A stretch of DNA of 64,000 bases from contig RHGM01000001.1 in the NCBI GenBank assembly GCA_003724185.1, positions 1,097,343-1,161,342 of the forward strand. Reading direction: 5' to 3'. Origin of the DNA: Porphyrobacter sp. IPPAS B-1204 (GTDB lineage: Bacteria; Pseudomonadota; Alphaproteobacteria; Sphingomonadales; Sphingomonadaceae). The position numbers and the translations under genes were made by a program. A model generated the notes under the pieces. It did not search any database. It saw only the letters and a list, made by a program, of their open reading frames with translations, and was not told the origin of the DNA. This document shows positions 54,164-64,000 of this stretch, in pieces. Positions within the stretch are counted from its first letter, which is position 1. Every line of letters starts with the position of its first letter.

Positions 54164-56497
54164 ATGACCAAGACGCTTTACATCCGCGCAGGCTTGCTCG
54201 CCGGAACCGCAGGACTTGCCGCCTTTGCCGCGCCGCTCGCCGCGCAGGACAGCGCCGCCGATGTCGCCGCCGAGGCGGCGGCAGCCGCTGCAGCAGAGGA
54301 AGAAGGCACGATCTACGTCACCGCCCGCCGCCGCGAAGAACGCCTGATTGATGTGCCCTTGTCCGTCACCTCGCTTTCGGGTGATGATCTGATCAAGCAG
54401 GGCGTGCAGGACCTGGTCGCGGTCGCCCAGCAGGTGCCCAACGTGACGCTGGAAGTCAGCCGCGGCACCAACACCACTCTCAGCGCCTTCATCCGCGGGG
54501 TCGGCCAGCAGGATCCGGTCGCCGGTTTTGAAGCGGGCGTTGGTCTGTATATCGACGATGTCTACCTCAACCGCCCGCAGGCCGCCGTGCTCGACATCTA
54601 CGAGGTGGAGCGGATCGAAGTGCTGCGCGGGCCGCAGGGCACGCTGTACGGCCGCAACACCATCGGCGGCGCGATCAAGTATGTGACCGCCAGCCTGCCC
54701 GATGAAACCGCGGTCAAGATCCGCGGCACTTATGGCTCCTACGATCAGGCCGATCTGATCGTCAGCGCCTCCACCCCGATCAGCGACAATCTCAAGATCG
54801 GTGCCAGCGGCGCGCGCCTGTCACGCGGTGGGTTTGGCCAGAACCTCACGCTGGGCACGGAAAACTACAACAAGGATGTATGGGCCGCACGCGGCACGAT
54901 CGAATTCGACAACGGGCCGGTGATGGTCCGCCTGTCGGGCGATTACATCAAGGACACCTCAGAAGCGCGTCAGGGCCACCGCTTCATTCCCAGTCTCGTG
55001 ACGAACCAGCCGGTGCTGGACAATGTGTTCGACACCCGCGCAGGCCTCAACATCGTTGATCAGGAAGTCGAAGCCTATGGCGGCGCGCTGAATGTCGCGA
55101 TCGAGCTCAGCGACACGCTGACCTTCAAATCGATCACCGGCTACCGCGAGGACAAGTCGACCACCCCGATCGACTTTGACAGCCTTGCCGCTGTCGATCT
55201 GGACGTGCCGGCGATCTACAACAACGACCAGCTCAGCCAGGAGCTGCAACTGCTGTACGAAGGCGACAAGCTGTCCGGTGTGCTCGGCTTTTACTACCTC
55301 GACGCCAACGCCTTCACCGCCTTCGATGTGGCGCTGTTCACCACCTTGAACGGCTTCACCGCACAGACGCTGGGCGATGTGAACACCAAGACCTGGTCGG
55401 TCTTCGGCGATTTCACCTATGATCTCAGCGACACGATCAGCGTGTCGGTCGGCGGGCGTTACACCAACGACAAGCGGAACAGCACGGTGCTCCGTCGCAG
55501 CTTCCTTGGCGGCTTCTCCGATCTGTTTGGCGGCAACGGCGCGGTCCTAGCCACCACCAGCAATTTCAACGGCAGCGCCACCTTCAAGGACTTCAACCCG
55601 CGCGCTTCGATCAGCTGGCAGCCCAACCGCGATCACAACCTCTATTTCACCTATTCGCAGGGCTTCAAGGGCGGCGGGTTTGACCCGCGCGGCCAGACCA
55701 CGGCCTGCCGCAACGCCACCGGCGGCACCTGCACCGCGGACGAGGTGTTCGATTTCATGAGCTTCGACCCTGAAACGGTCGACAGCTTCGAACTCGGGTG
55801 GAAGGCCTCGCTGCTCGACAACCGGCTGAACATCAGCATCGCGGCGTTCCTTGGCCAGTACACCGATGTCCAGATCCCCGGATCGGTCGGCTTCGACAGC
55901 AACGGCGATGGGACCAACGACACCTTTATCGGTATCACCTCAAACGCCGCCGATGCGGATGTGAACGGGATCGAGTTCGAAGGCACCGCGCTGGTCGGCA
56001 CCGATTTTGCGGGCGAAGGCAGCCGCTTCAGCGTCAACTGGTCGCTGGGTGTGCTCGATGCCAAGTTCAACACCTTCATCGACAATTTCGGCCGCGATGT
56101 GGCGGACCAGCGGGTGTTCCAGAACACGCCCGACATCACCGCGCACATGGGCTTCAACATGGGTCTGCCGGTGGGCGGCGGGATGATGGATTTCATCGGC
56201 CTCGCCTCGCTGCGGTCCGATGCGAGCCAGTTTGAAGTGCCCAACCCGTTCCTTGATCAGGATGGCTTCGTGCTGGTGGATGCGAGCATCGTCTACACCG
56301 CCGACAGCGGGCTTTATTCCATCGGCGTCCACGGCAAGAACCTGTTCGACAAGGAATACATCGTCGCCGGCTACAACTTCGTGGCGGGCGGGGTCGGCGG
56401 TGCGCCCTTCATTCCGACCTTGGGGCGTGAAGGCACGCTGACCGGCTTCTTCGGCGATCCGCGCCGGGTGTTCGTGACCGCGCAGCTCAATTTCTGA
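54164..56497 (+). CDS. TonB-dependent outer-membrane receptor
   Basis: 777 residues: signal (GLLAGTAGLAAFAAPLAAQ), TonB box region (GTIYVTARRREERLIDVPLSV), plug with FIRGVGQQDPVAG and GVGLYIDDVYLNR, VLRGPQGTLYGRNTIGGAI, and a barrel ending FVTAQLNF. This is the large sphingomonad TBDR class used for carbohydrate, peptide or aromatic uptake; the ligand is unknown. The AGGAGAGG site precedes ATG 54164. TetR is divergent upstream. A GC-rich terminator follows. Confidence 0.9.
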   Translation: MTKTLYIRAGLLAGTAGLAAFAAPLAAQDSAADVAAEAAAAAAAEEEGTIYVTARRREERLIDVPLSVTSLSGDDLIKQGVQDLVAVAQQVPNVTLEVSRGTNTTLSAFIRGVGQQDPVAGFEAGVGLYIDDVYLNRPQAAVLDIYEVERIEVLRGPQGTLYGRNTIGGAIKYVTASLPDETAVKIRGTYGSYDQADLIVSASTPISDNLKIGASGARLSRGGFGQNLTLGTENYNKDVWAARGTIEFDNGPVMVRLSGDYIKDTSEARQGHRFIPSLVTNQPVLDNVFDTRAGLNIVDQEVEAYGGALNVAIELSDTLTFKSITGYREDKSTTPIDFDSLAAVDLDVPAIYNNDQLSQELQLLYEGDKLSGVLGFYYLDANAFTAFDVALFTTLNGFTAQTLGDVNTKTWSVFGDFTYDLSDTISVSVGGRYTNDKRNSTVLRRSFLGGFSDLFGGNGAVLATTSNFNGSATFKDFNPRASISWQPNRDHNLYFTYSQGFKGGGFDPRGQTTACRNATGGTCTADEVFDFMSFDPETVDSFELGWKASLLDNRLNISIAAFLGQYTDVQIPGSVGFDSNGDGTNDTFIGITSNAADADVNGIEFEGTALVGTDFAGEGSRFSVNWSLGVLDAKFNTFIDNFGRDVADQRVFQNTPDITAHMGFNMGLPVGGGMMDFIGLASLRSDASQFEVPNPFLDQDGFVLVDASIVYTADSGLYSIGVHGKNLFDKEYIVAGYNFVAGGVGGAPFIPTLGREGTLTGFFGDPRRVFVTAQLNF

Positions 56498-56511
56498 CGC
56501 GGTTCTCCCCG

Positions 56512-56549
56512 AAGGGGCGGCGGCCTCTGCATTGCCACCGCCGCCCCTT
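56512..56549 (+). terminator. Terminator of the second TonB receptor gene
   Basis: Stem GGGGCGGCGG (56514-56523) with CCGCCGCCCC (56538-56547), extended by AA/TT. Fourteen-base loop, then TTT. Confidence 0.75.
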
Positions 56550-56563
56550 TCTCCATTAATGCC

Positions 56564-56803
56564 TTACTGCTGGACGGGAGCAGGCGGCGGGGTGGGCTTG
56601 GTGGCCTGCTCCGCCGCATTCTTGTCCATGTAGCGCTTGGCGACATAGCCGCCCACGCCCAGCGCCACCATCGCGGGCAGGCTGACGCGCGAGATGACAA
56701 AGGGCACAGCGGTCGCAAGCATCGCCCCGGTCGCGCCGCCGAGTGCGGGATGGCCCTTGGCCACGCGGGCGCCGATGGCGGCGCCAATCATTCTACGGAT
56801 CAT
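56564..56803 (-). CDS. Small membrane protein of unknown function
   Basis: 79 residues with two hydrophobic stretches ([19 protein letters not shown] and [14 protein letters not shown]) and a polar Pro-rich end. An AGGAGG site lies at ideal spacing upstream of ATG 56803. No named family was recognised. It is divergent from serS. Confidence 0.6.
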   Translation of the reverse strand: MIRRMIGAAIGARVAKGHPALGGATGAMLATAVPFVISRVSLPAMVALGVGGYVAKRYMDKNAAEQATKPTPPPAPVQQ

Positions 56804-56901
56804 GTTGTGTTCCTCCTGTCATAACAAACCCCGCCGCAGGCAGGGAAGTTCCATCCGATTGCGGCTTTTCTTGGGCCACTGGAGCGGGCATAGCGCGGCC
56901 C

Positions 56902-58185
56902 ATGCACGACATTCGCCTGATCCGAGAGAACCCCGAAGCTTTTGACGCAGGCCTCGCCCGGCGCGGGTTGGCCCCGCTGGCGGGGACGCTGATCGCAATC
57001 GACGAGGAACGCCGCGCCGCGACCACCGCGGTGCAGGTCGCGCAAAGCCGCCGCAACGAAGCGTCAAAGCTGATCGGCGCAGCGATGGCCAAGGGCGACA
57101 AGGACGGGGCCGAGGCGATCAAGGCCGAAGTTGCCGCGCTGAAGGAAGAAATGCCGACGCTCGAAGCCCGCGCCGATCTGCTGGCGACGCGGCTGAAAGA
57201 GGCGCTGGAAATCATCCCCAACCTGCCCGGCGCTGATGTGCCCGATGGCGGCGGCGAGGAAGACAATGTCGAGGTATCGCGCTGGGGAACGCAGCGGGAA
57301 TTCGACTTCACCCCCCGCGAACATGCCGACATCGCGCCCGCGCTGGGCATGGATTTCGAGACCGGCGCACGGCTGTCCGGTGCCCGCTTCACCTTCCTGC
57401 GTGGGCACATGGCGCGGCTGCACAGGGCGCTCGGCCAGTTCATGCTGGATGTGCAGACCGGCGAGCATGGCTACGCGGAATGCAACCCGCCGGTGCTGGT
57501 GGGCGATGATGCCATGTATGGCACCGACAAGCTGCCGAAGTTTGCCGAGGACAGCTTCAACACCACCAACGGCCGCTGGCTCATCCCCACCAGCGAAGTC
57601 AGTCTTACCGCCAGCGTCATGGGCGAATTGCTCGACGAAGCCGCGCTCCCCATGCGCCTCACCGCGCTCACCCTGTGCTTCCGTTCCGAAGCAGGCGCTG
57701 CCGGGCGGGATACGCGGGGATTCATCCGCCAGCACCAGTTCGAAAAGTGCGAGCTGGTCAGCATCGTGCGGCCCGAAGACTCCGAGGCAGAACACCAGCG
57801 CATGGTCCGCGCCGCCGAAACCATCCTCGAACGCCTCGCCCTGCCCTATCGCAAGCTGCTGCTGTGCACCGGCGACATGGGGTTCGGTGCGCGCAAAACC
57901 TATGATCTGGAGGTCTGGCTCCCCGGGCAGGGCGCTTACCGCGAGATCAGCTCGTGTTCGAACACCGGCGATTTTCAGGCCCGCCGCATGAACACACGCT
58001 ACCGTGTGGCGGGCGAGCAGAAGACGACGCAGTTCGTCCACACCCTCAACGGCTCCGGCCTCGCGGTCGGGCGGACGCTGGTCGCCGTGATCGAGAATTA
58101 CCAGAACAAGGATGGCAGCGTCACCGTGCCTGATGCTTTGCTGCCCTACATGGGCGGCGTGACCCGATTGGAACCCGCCCAGTAA
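56902..58185 (+). CDS. serS: Serine--tRNA ligase
   Basis: 427 residues. The N-terminal long coiled-coil arm (residues ~30-100), then class II motifs: motif 2 around [26 protein letters not shown] and motif 3 near [18 protein letters not shown]. It charges tRNA-Ser. ATG 56902 ([15 protein letters not shown]) is the family start; the upstream frame is not conserved. surE overlaps its stop by one base. Confidence 0.97.
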   Translation: MHDIRLIRENPEAFDAGLARRGLAPLAGTLIAIDEERRAATTAVQVAQSRRNEASKLIGAAMAKGDKDGAEAIKAEVAALKEEMPTLEARADLLATRLKEALEIIPNLPGADVPDGGGEEDNVEVSRWGTQREFDFTPREHADIAPALGMDFETGARLSGARFTFLRGHMARLHRALGQFMLDVQTGEHGYAECNPPVLVGDDAMYGTDKLPKFAEDSFNTTNGRWLIPTSEVSLTASVMGELLDEAALPMRLTALTLCFRSEAGAAGRDTRGFIRQHQFEKCELVSIVRPEDSEAEHQRMVRAAETILERLALPYRKLLLCTGDMGFGARKTYDLEVWLPGQGAYREISSCSNTGDFQARRMNTRYRVAGEQKTTQFVHTLNGSGLAVGRTLVAVIENYQNKDGSVTVPDALLPYMGGVTRLEPAQ

Positions 58186-58949
58186 TGCGCATCCTCCTCA
58201 CCAATGACGATGGCATCCACGCCCCCGGCCTCAAGGTGCTGGAGCAGATCGCCCGCCAGTTTTCCGACGATATCTGGATCTGCGCCCCGTCAGAGGAGCA
58301 ATCGGGCGCGGGCCATTCGCTTACCCTGACGCGGCCCGTGCGGCTGCAAACGCTGGGCGAGCGGCGCTTTGCCGTCACCGGAACGCCGACAGACAGCGTG
58401 ATGATGGCGCTGCGCACGGTCATGCCCGCGCCCCCCGACATCATCCTGTCCGGCGTCAACCGCGGGGCCAATCTGGGCGATGACATCACCTATTCGGGCA
58501 CCGTCTCTGCCGCGATCGAAGGCGCGCTGGCCGGCATCCGCGCCATCGCCTTCAGCCAGGTCTATGCCCGCGAAGGCATGGGCGATGACGTCCCCTTCGG
58601 CGCGGCGCTGGAATGGGGGCCGAAGGTGCTGGCGAAACTGATCGACGCGCCGATGGCTGATCGCACGCTGATCAACGTCAACTTCCCAGCCCGCGCGACC
58701 GAGGACGTGAAGGGCATCCGCGTCGTCCGGCAGGGCTTCCACGATTACTCGCGTGGCACCATCGTCGAAGGACGTGATCCGCGCGGCTACCGCTATTTCT
58801 GGTTCGGCCTCGACCCGATAGAGCACACGCTTGACCACGGCACCGATCTGGAAGCGATCGACGATGGCTATGTCGCGGTGACGCCCCTGCAGCTTGATCT
58901 CACGCACTATTCGACCATCGGCATCCTTGCGGAGCGGTTCGGCGACTGA
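58185..58949 (+). CDS. surE: 5'/3'-nucleotidase SurE
   Basis: 254 residues. The metal site NDDGIHAPG is at the N-terminus, with SGVNRGANLGDD and YSGTVSAAIEGAL following, all SurE hallmarks. It dephosphorylates nucleoside monophosphates, and polyphosphate in some species. Tight overlaps with serS and the channel gene suggest a three-gene operon. Confidence 0.95.
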   Translation: MRILLTNDDGIHAPGLKVLEQIARQFSDDIWICAPSEEQSGAGHSLTLTRPVRLQTLGERRFAVTGTPTDSVMMALRTVMPAPPDIILSGVNRGANLGDDITYSGTVSAAIEGALAGIRAIAFSQVYAREGMGDDVPFGAALEWGPKVLAKLIDAPMADRTLINVNFPARATEDVKGIRVVRQGFHDYSRGTIVEGRDPRGYRYFWFGLDPIEHTLDHGTDLEAIDDGYVAVTPLQLDLTHYSTIGILAERFGD

Positions 58950-60019
58950 TGGCGCAGCAGTCCGGCCGCATCCCGTTCAAGCGCAAGGGGCAACGCCCCG
59001 ACCAGTTCCGTCCGCTCAGGCGGCAGGTGAAGATTCCGGTATGGGGTGATATCGGCATCCGGCTGGGCGTGGCGTTTGCCCTGCTTGGTCTCGTTATCAT
59101 GATCCACTGGCTGGACCGTGACGGGCTGGTGGACAATGTCGACAAGCACATCAGCTTCCTTGACGTCGTCTATTTCACGATGATCTCGATCACCACCACC
59201 GGCTTCGGCGATATCGCCCCGGTCAGCGACCGCGCGCGCCTGATCGAGGCGATCATCGTCACCCCGGTGCGGATCGCGGTCCTGTTTATCTTCGTGGGCG
59301 CAGCCTATGATTTCGTTATCAAACGCAGCTGGGAGAAATGGCGTATGGCCCGCATTCAGGAACAGCTGACAGATCACGTGGTGGTGCTGGGCTTCGGTGT
59401 CTCCGGCTCGCAAAGCGTGGGCGAATTGATCGAGCGCGGGGTCGATCCGCGCTGCATCGTGGTGATCGATCCGTCAGAGGACCGCTTGGCCGAGGCCGAA
59501 AAGCTCGGCGTGAACGTCATGGCCGCCGATGCCACACGCGATGAAACGCTGAAATCGGTGCGGATTGACCGGGCGCAAAGCGTACTGGTCAGCGCTGGGC
59601 GGGACGATACCTCGATCCTGATCGTGCTGACCGTGCGCCACCTCGCGCCCGATGTGCCGATCAGCGTTGTGGTGCGCGCCGACGATAATGAGACGCTTGC
59701 AAGGCAGGCGGGGGCGAACAACGTCATCAACCCGGTGCGCTTTACCGGGCTGCTGCTGGCGGGCAGCGTCAAGGGCGCGCATATCGCCGATTACCTCGCC
59801 GATCTCGCCAGTGTCGGCGGGCGGGTGCAACTGGTCGAGCGGGAGGTGACGGCGGCGGAATGCGGCAAGTCGATCACCGATCTCACCAGCGGCGGTCAGG
59901 GCCTGCGCGTCTATCGCAATGGCCGCGCCATCGGTTTCTGGGAGGACGAATGCCAGAAGCTCCAGCCCGGCGACGTGGTGGTGGAAATCGTGCCGACCGC
60001 GGGGAGCGAGGCTGAATAA
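58949..60019 (+). CDS. Potassium channel with RCK (TrkA-N) domain
   Basis: 356 residues. Two membrane helices (FALLGLVIMIHWL and AIIVTPVRIAVLFIFVGAAYDF) enclose a pore loop TMISITTTGFGDIAP with the TTTGFGD filter. A TrkA-N Rossmann domain (HVVVLGFGVSGSQSVGELIERG) and a C-terminal TrkA-C-like region follow. It is a K+-selective gated channel, probably regulated by NAD(H) or cyclic nucleotides; E. coli Kch is the model. One-base overlap with surE. Confidence 0.9.
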   Translation: MAQQSGRIPFKRKGQRPDQFRPLRRQVKIPVWGDIGIRLGVAFALLGLVIMIHWLDRDGLVDNVDKHISFLDVVYFTMISITTTGFGDIAPVSDRARLIEAIIVTPVRIAVLFIFVGAAYDFVIKRSWEKWRMARIQEQLTDHVVVLGFGVSGSQSVGELIERGVDPRCIVVIDPSEDRLAEAEKLGVNVMAADATRDETLKSVRIDRAQSVLVSAGRDDTSILIVLTVRHLAPDVPISVVVRADDNETLARQAGANNVINPVRFTGLLLAGSVKGAHIADYLADLASVGGRVQLVEREVTAAECGKSITDLTSGGQGLRVYRNGRAIGFWEDECQKLQPGDVVVEIVPTAGSEAE

Positions 60020-60275
60020 ATCCCCGTAATGCGGCTTTGCCCATGTCAGGGCGGATAGCCGTTGGGGCGGCGCCCCCGAAACCGCCACGGTGCCTCGGCT
60101 ACGGTCTATTCTTGCTGGCGTGACGCGATCTCAGGGGGTGCCTGCCATGCTCGGCCGCATCCGCTTTGGCGGGCTGGCTGGCCCGCATGGCGCTTTGGAT
60201 CCAAGCTTCGTTTCCTGTGTTGAAGGTCTGTCTTGATGCTGTTTATAAAGACAAATTCGCAGGAGACCGGGCAAA

Positions 60276-60959
60276 GTGCAAACCTATCGCTTGCTGACGA
60301 TGGATGGCGGCCTTCGGGCGGTGGCCATGTTCGCATTGGCGCTGGTGGAAGCGCCAGCGGCGCCCGATAGCGGCAGAATCTCCCGGCTTGAGCGCCAGGT
60401 TGAACAGATCGTCGAAGCAGAGGCGGACCTGCGCGCAGCGCGCAGTGATCTGCCGGAATGCGAGATCGGCTGCCTGACCCCCACCGAAGCTGTGGCGATT
60501 GCCTTTTCAACCGGCGCCGATCAGCGGGTCAAGGGCCGCTTTCTGCTCGACATCAGAGGCGGCGGGGCCAGCAGACGGGATGATCCCGAAAGATGGTATT
60601 TCCTGAACAGCGAGCAGGATTATCGGGTGTTCGGGTCATTGACACTGGCCTTTGAGCCCGAGACGATGAGGCAACTATTGAACCCACCTCGCGTCATACT
60701 GCGCGATCCGCTTGAGGAAGGCGATATCATCGTTGAACGCGAACGGCCGCGCAAGCGGGTGTCGCTCAACGTATCCAACATGATGGACAAGTTCAGGAAC
60801 CGCCGCCTCATCATCGATGGCGAAGTGGGCCTGCGGTGGATCAGCTATATCGGCACAAGCGGGCGAGAGGGCGTGCGCGATGAGGGATATTATCAGGTCT
60901 GGGTGCGTATCGCGTCCCCTGACCAGGTAACGATTCTTGGCGATGATGAAGCTGCGTAA
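60276..60959 (+). CDS. Unknown protein
   Basis: 227 residues from GTG 60276, with CAGGAGA upstream. A hydrophobic stretch near the N-terminus (AVAMFALALVEAPAAP) may be a signal. The rest is mixed beta/alpha with many Arg and Glu. No family is recognised. The 256 bases between the K+ channel and this gene hold no feature I can support. Confidence 0.5.
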   Translation: MQTYRLLTMDGGLRAVAMFALALVEAPAAPDSGRISRLERQVEQIVEAEADLRAARSDLPECEIGCLTPTEAVAIAFSTGADQRVKGRFLLDIRGGGASRRDDPERWYFLNSEQDYRVFGSLTLAFEPETMRQLLNPPRVILRDPLEEGDIIVERERPRKRVSLNVSNMMDKFRNRRLIIDGEVGLRWISYIGTSGREGVRDEGYYQVWVRIASPDQVTILGDDEAA

Positions 60960-61032
60960 GGATCAGCGATTGCCAGCCCTGTTGCGGACCTTGCCCGGAT
61001 GACAGGAGGCCGTCCCCGTGCCGCGTGTCGCA

Positions 61033-61434
61033 TCACGACCGGAACCACACGAACACAGCGCCCATTGCCGCCATGCCGACAAGGAAATGCCCGGCATCGA
61101 TCAGGAACAGCGCCAGCGGCTTCCTCTGGTGCAGATAATTGATGCCGATGGCCGGGATCATCACCCCGACCGCAAAGCCCACGGCCATCATCATCACCAC
61201 ATAAGCAGGCGGATCGGTGCGGGCCAGCAGGTGCCACAGCACCATCGCGATCAGCACTTCAAAAGCGAAGGTCAGCGCGAAGATCACGGCCATGTTGCCG
61301 CTGCGCAGCTGGGTGTTGCTGAGCCCTGCCGCGCGCTGCCACGGCTTGGCGAAGATCACGCCATACCACAACGCGCCCACGGCAAAGAACGCCGCGCTTC
61401 CGGCCAGCACGGGCCACAGGGCAAAATCGTTCAT
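61033..61434 (-). CDS. DUF1761 membrane protein
   Basis: 133 residues with four helices: VLAGSAAFFAVGALWYGVIF, AVIFALTFAFEVLIAMVLWHL, VVMMMAVGFAVGVMIPAIGI and LFLIDAGHFLVGMAAMGAVFV. The WYGVIFAKPW opening fits DUF1761. Function unknown. It is divergent from rimO. Confidence 0.8.
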   Translation of the reverse strand: MNDFALWPVLAGSAAFFAVGALWYGVIFAKPWQRAAGLSNTQLRSGNMAVIFALTFAFEVLIAMVLWHLLARTDPPAYVVMMMAVGFAVGVMIPAIGINYLHQRKPLALFLIDAGHFLVGMAAMGAVFVWFRS

Positions 61435-61504
61435 CGGCGCGCTCTCCTTCTGCTTTTCGTCCTGCTAGCCTAATGCGTCGCGCTCGTGTAGGGGCGCGCC
61501 GCAT

Positions 61505-62884
61505 ATGACCACCGCCCCCACCATTCTCCCTGACCAGAAAAAGATCGGGATGGTCAGCCTCGGCTGTCCCAAGGCGCTCGTGGATTCCGAGCGGATCCTC
61601 ACGCGCCTGCGCGCCGATGGCTATGCCTTTGCTCCGGATTACGCGGGCGCGGATGTGGTGCTGGTCAACACCTGCGGGTTCCTCGATTCGGCGAAGGAAG
61701 AAAGCCTCGCCGCGATCGGTGAAGCCATCGCCGAAAACGGGCGCGTGATCGTGACCGGTTGCATGGGCGAGGAGGCCGACGCGATCCGCGCCGCGCACCC
61801 GCAAGTGCTCGCGATCACCGGCGCGCATCAATACGAGCAGGTCGTGGAAGCGGTGCACATCCATGCCCCGCCAAGCCAAGGCCCGTTCATCGACCTGATC
61901 CCGCAGCCGGACGTGAAACTGACCCCGCGCCATTACAGCTACCTCAAGATTTCCGAGGGCTGCAACCATTCCTGCGCCTTCTGCATCATCCCCGATCTGC
62001 GCGGGAAGCTGGCGAGCCGCCGGATCGATGCTGTCCTGCGCGAAGCGGAAAAGCTGGTCGCGGCGGGGACGAAGGAACTGCTGATCATCTCGCAGGATAC
62101 CAGCGCCTATGGCGTCGATATCAGGCACGAGAGCCGCCCGTGGAAGGGCCGTGACGTCCGCGCCCACATGACCGACATGGCGCGTGAACTCGGACAGCTC
62201 CGCACGCCCGAAGGCCACGCGCCGTGGGTGCGGCTGCACTATGTCTACCCCTACCCCCATGTCGATCAGGTCATCCCGCTGATGGCGGAGGGGCTGCTGA
62301 CCCCCTATCTCGACATCCCGTTCCAGCACGCCAGCCCCAAGGTGCTGAAGCTGATGCGCCGCCCCGCGAACGAGGCCAAGGTGCTCGAACGGCTGAAGTC
62401 ATGGCGCGAAATCTGCCCCGATATCGCGATCCGCAGCTCTTTCGTGGTCGGCTTTCCGGGCGAGACCGAAGAAGACTTCCAGTATCTGCTTGAATGGCTG
62501 GAGGAAGCCCAGCTCGACCGGGTCGGCGCCTTCCGGTTTGAACCCGTAGAAGGTGCAGCGGCCAATGCCCTGCCCGATCAGGTGCCCGAAGCGATCAAGG
62601 AAGAACGCTACGCCCGGATCATGGAAGTGACCGAGCGCATCAGCGCCGCCAAGCTCGCCGCCAAGGTCGGCCGCACGCTTCCCGTGATTATCGACGAAGT
62701 GGGCGAACCGGACGAGGATGGCGACATCGGCGCCACGGGCCGCAGCCAAGCCGACGCGCCGGAGATCGATGGCGCGGTCTATCTGCGCGATGTGCCCGAC
62801 AGCCTTGCGCCCGGCGATATCGTGCAGGTGGCCATCGAAGATGCCGATGCGCATGATCTGTTCGGGGTGATTACCGGACGCTAA
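61505..62884 (+). CDS. rimO: Ribosomal protein S12 methylthiotransferase RimO
   Basis: 459 residues. The MTTase N-domain cysteines are in [17 protein letters not shown] and GCMGEEAD. The radical-SAM cluster motif is [18 protein letters not shown], followed by a C-terminal TRAM domain ([18 protein letters not shown]). It methylthiolates Asp of ribosomal protein S12. MiaB is excluded by the specific TRAM and flanking pattern with moderate certainty. Confidence 0.95.
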   Translation: MTTAPTILPDQKKIGMVSLGCPKALVDSERILTRLRADGYAFAPDYAGADVVLVNTCGFLDSAKEESLAAIGEAIAENGRVIVTGCMGEEADAIRAAHPQVLAITGAHQYEQVVEAVHIHAPPSQGPFIDLIPQPDVKLTPRHYSYLKISEGCNHSCAFCIIPDLRGKLASRRIDAVLREAEKLVAAGTKELLIISQDTSAYGVDIRHESRPWKGRDVRAHMTDMARELGQLRTPEGHAPWVRLHYVYPYPHVDQVIPLMAEGLLTPYLDIPFQHASPKVLKLMRRPANEAKVLERLKSWREICPDIAIRSSFVVGFPGETEEDFQYLLEWLEEAQLDRVGAFRFEPVEGAAANALPDQVPEAIKEERYARIMEVTERISAAKLAAKVGRTLPVIIDEVGEPDEDGDIGATGRSQADAPEIDGAVYLRDVPDSLAPGDIVQVAIEDADAHDLFGVITGR

Positions 62885-63039
62885 CTTGGGTAATAAAATT
62901 CTGCAGGCTTGTAATAATGCAAGTCGTGATTACCTTTTAGCTACCAACCGGCTTCTCAATTTTCATCGGCGTTTTTCCTTTGTCCATTGACCGTCGTTCT
63001 TTCGGGCAGCCTGCCTGATGGGCACACGAGGAAAACACC

Positions 63040-63402
63040 ATGAACAAGTTCACCGAAATTGCGACATTCGCCGTCATGACCATTGGCCTTGCCGCCTGTG
63101 CCGGATCGGCCAGTTCTTCGATGAACGCCGGTCAACGGATCAGCGAGCGCGGCGATGCGATCACGCAATATGGCGATGACTGGTCGGCTGGCAAAAAGTC
63201 GGTCCGCGACGGCGAGAAGCTGGCCGCAAAAAGCTCAGACCAGATCGCCGATGCCCGCAAGAAGCTGAACAAGGCCGAAGCCGATCAGGCCAAGGCGCAG
63301 CGGATGATCACCGATGGCAACATCGCGATGCAGCGTTCGGAAGCCGATTATGCCGCAGTGCGTGCCGGCCCGGCGGCGGTCAACCCCGCGCAGCCGGAAT
63401 GA
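63040..63402 (+). CDS. Lipoprotein with coiled-coil region
   Basis: 120 residues with a lipobox (FAVMTIGLAACAGS). The rest is a Lys/Ala/Glu/Asp helix (KLAAKSSDQIADARKKLNKAEADQAKAQRM), likely a coiled coil on the outer or inner membrane. Family not recognised. The 155 bases upstream are AT-rich and may hold its promoter. Confidence 0.7.
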   Translation: MNKFTEIATFAVMTIGLAACAGSASSSMNAGQRISERGDAITQYGDDWSAGKKSVRDGEKLAAKSSDQIADARKKLNKAEADQAKAQRMITDGNIAMQRSEADYAAVRAGPAAVNPAQPE

Positions 63403-63442
63403 CCGGTCGCGCAGCCGGCGCGCGTTAACCCCTGTCCCCTCG

Positions 63443-63461
63443 GCGTCCCCGCAAGGGACGC
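63443..63461 (+). terminator. Hairpin after the lipoprotein gene
   Basis: Stem GCGTCCC (63443-63449) with GGGACGC (63455-63461), loop CGCAA. It has no T tract, so termination is uncertain. Confidence 0.4.
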
Positions 63462-63512
63462 AGGGCGGTTAACCACTGGCAAACATGCGGCTAACGCGGC
63501 ATAATCAGCGCC

Positions 63513-64000
63513 ATGATCCGGACACTTGCTCTCCCCCTCGTCCTCGTTGCTCTCGCCATGCAGCCCGTTGCCGCGATTGCGCAGCCCAGCGCCGGTGACG
63601 CTGCCCGCGCAGCCGAGGCGGTTGCAGTGCGGGCGACCGGCGCATTCGAACGGGTCGACCCCGATAGCGAGATGCCCGCAGACGATGATGCCGCTGCCGT
63701 CTATGCCGGACTGCCGCCGCTGACGCGCCAGGAGGCTCCGGCACTGATGACCGCGCCGGTGCTGGACACCGAGGTTAGCGAAGACACCCTGACGGATGCC
63801 CCGCGTGGCCCTGCCGTGCGGATGATCGCCAATGAAGTGGTGCAACCGCTCCCGGCCCCCGCACCGACACCCGCGCCTGTCACCGCTGCCACCAGCAAGG
63901 ATCCCTTCGTTATCAAGTCGATCCTGCCGATCGAAGGCAGCATCCGCTATGGCGACTGGTTCTGGGACGAAAGCGCCGCGCCCAAGGTCGGCAAGCTGGT
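63513..64000 (+). CDS. Probable L,D-transpeptidase family protein, N-terminal part
   Basis: The first 162 codons from ATG 63513; the window ends before the rest. A signal (ALPLVLVALAMQPVAAIAQ) is followed by a Pro/Ala/Glu-rich linker (PLPAPAPTPAPVTAA), then ILPIEGSIRYGDWFWDESAAP. I recall this last pattern before the catalytic domain of sphingomonad L,D-transpeptidases. The YkuD domain itself is not in view, so the call is tentative. Confidence 0.55.
   Translation, partial: MIRTLALPLVLVALAMQPVAAIAQPSAGDAARAAEAVAVRATGAFERVDPDSEMPADDDAAAVYAGLPPLTRQEAPALMTAPVLDTEVSEDTLTDAPRGPAVRMIANEVVQPLPAPAPTPAPVTAATSKDPFVIKSILPIEGSIRYGDWFWDESAAPKVGKL

Overview
The window is a dense, high-GC, mostly chromosomal stretch of an alphaproteobacterium. 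A Sphingomonadales member, probably Erythrobacteraceae, fits best. The indications are a ChpT-type phosphotransferase, an RpoH-type sigma-32, adjacent clpX and clpP, many TonB-dependent receptors and secreted peptidases, SPOR-domain proteins, and short uncharacterised families common in sphingomonads (DUF3297, DUF2721, DUF418, TIGR02186). This placement is inference from gene content. No phage, plasmid backbone, insertion sequence, rRNA operon or CRISPR array was seen.

Layout. 1-5.4 kb: end of valS, a lower-GC S9-type peptidase, queE and a HerA-like ATPase. 5.5-10.5 kb: TIGR02186 and TSUP membrane proteins, a compact NfrA/NfrB-like glycan locus in which both genes are frameshifted, and a glyoxalase. 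10.5-15 kb: SIMPL protein, PPP phosphatase, UDP-glucose dehydrogenase, a TspO-like protein and RNase P RNA (minus strand). 15-20 kb: AmpD-like amidase, chpT, JAMM peptidase, RluD, rpoH and an M20 hydrolase. 20.3-24 kb: mtgA, CDF zinc transporter, ECF sigma, anti-sigma and a fasciclin protein. 24-30.8 kb: a lower-GC DUF2806 gene, clpX, clpP, an amidase, trigger factor and tRNA-Leu(UAG). 30.9-35 kb: DUF3297, der, DUF2721, a secreted unknown, bacterioferritin and bfd. 35-41 kb: DUF418, a noncoding hairpin cluster, and a ParA-like cassette flanked by two SPOR proteins. 41-46 kb: a catalytically degenerate PyrC-like protein with PyrB, SppA and tRNA-Val(CAC). 45.8-56.5 kb: M14 peptidase, a haem/iron uptake operon (TonB receptor, DUF6607, PiuC-like hydroxylase), and a TetR regulator divergent from a second TonB receptor. 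56.5-64 kb: serS, surE, a potassium channel, unknowns, rimO, a lipoprotein and the start of a probable L,D-transpeptidase.

How genes work together. valS, serS, rnpB, two tRNAs, rluD, der and rimO serve translation. clpX, clpP, trigger factor and rpoH form a protein-quality group. bfr, bfd and the TonB/PiuC operon handle iron and share Fur-like boxes. mtgA, the AmpD-like amidase, two SPOR proteins and the L,D-transpeptidase act on the cell wall.

Most notable are four genes broken by one-base length changes. Three of the breaks lie in G or C runs of 7-8. Other points of interest are the short Nfr-like glycan locus, an ECF/anti-sigma/fasciclin module with a candidate promoter, a pseudo-dihydroorotase next to pyrB, and a ParA/acidic-protein/SPOR cassette.
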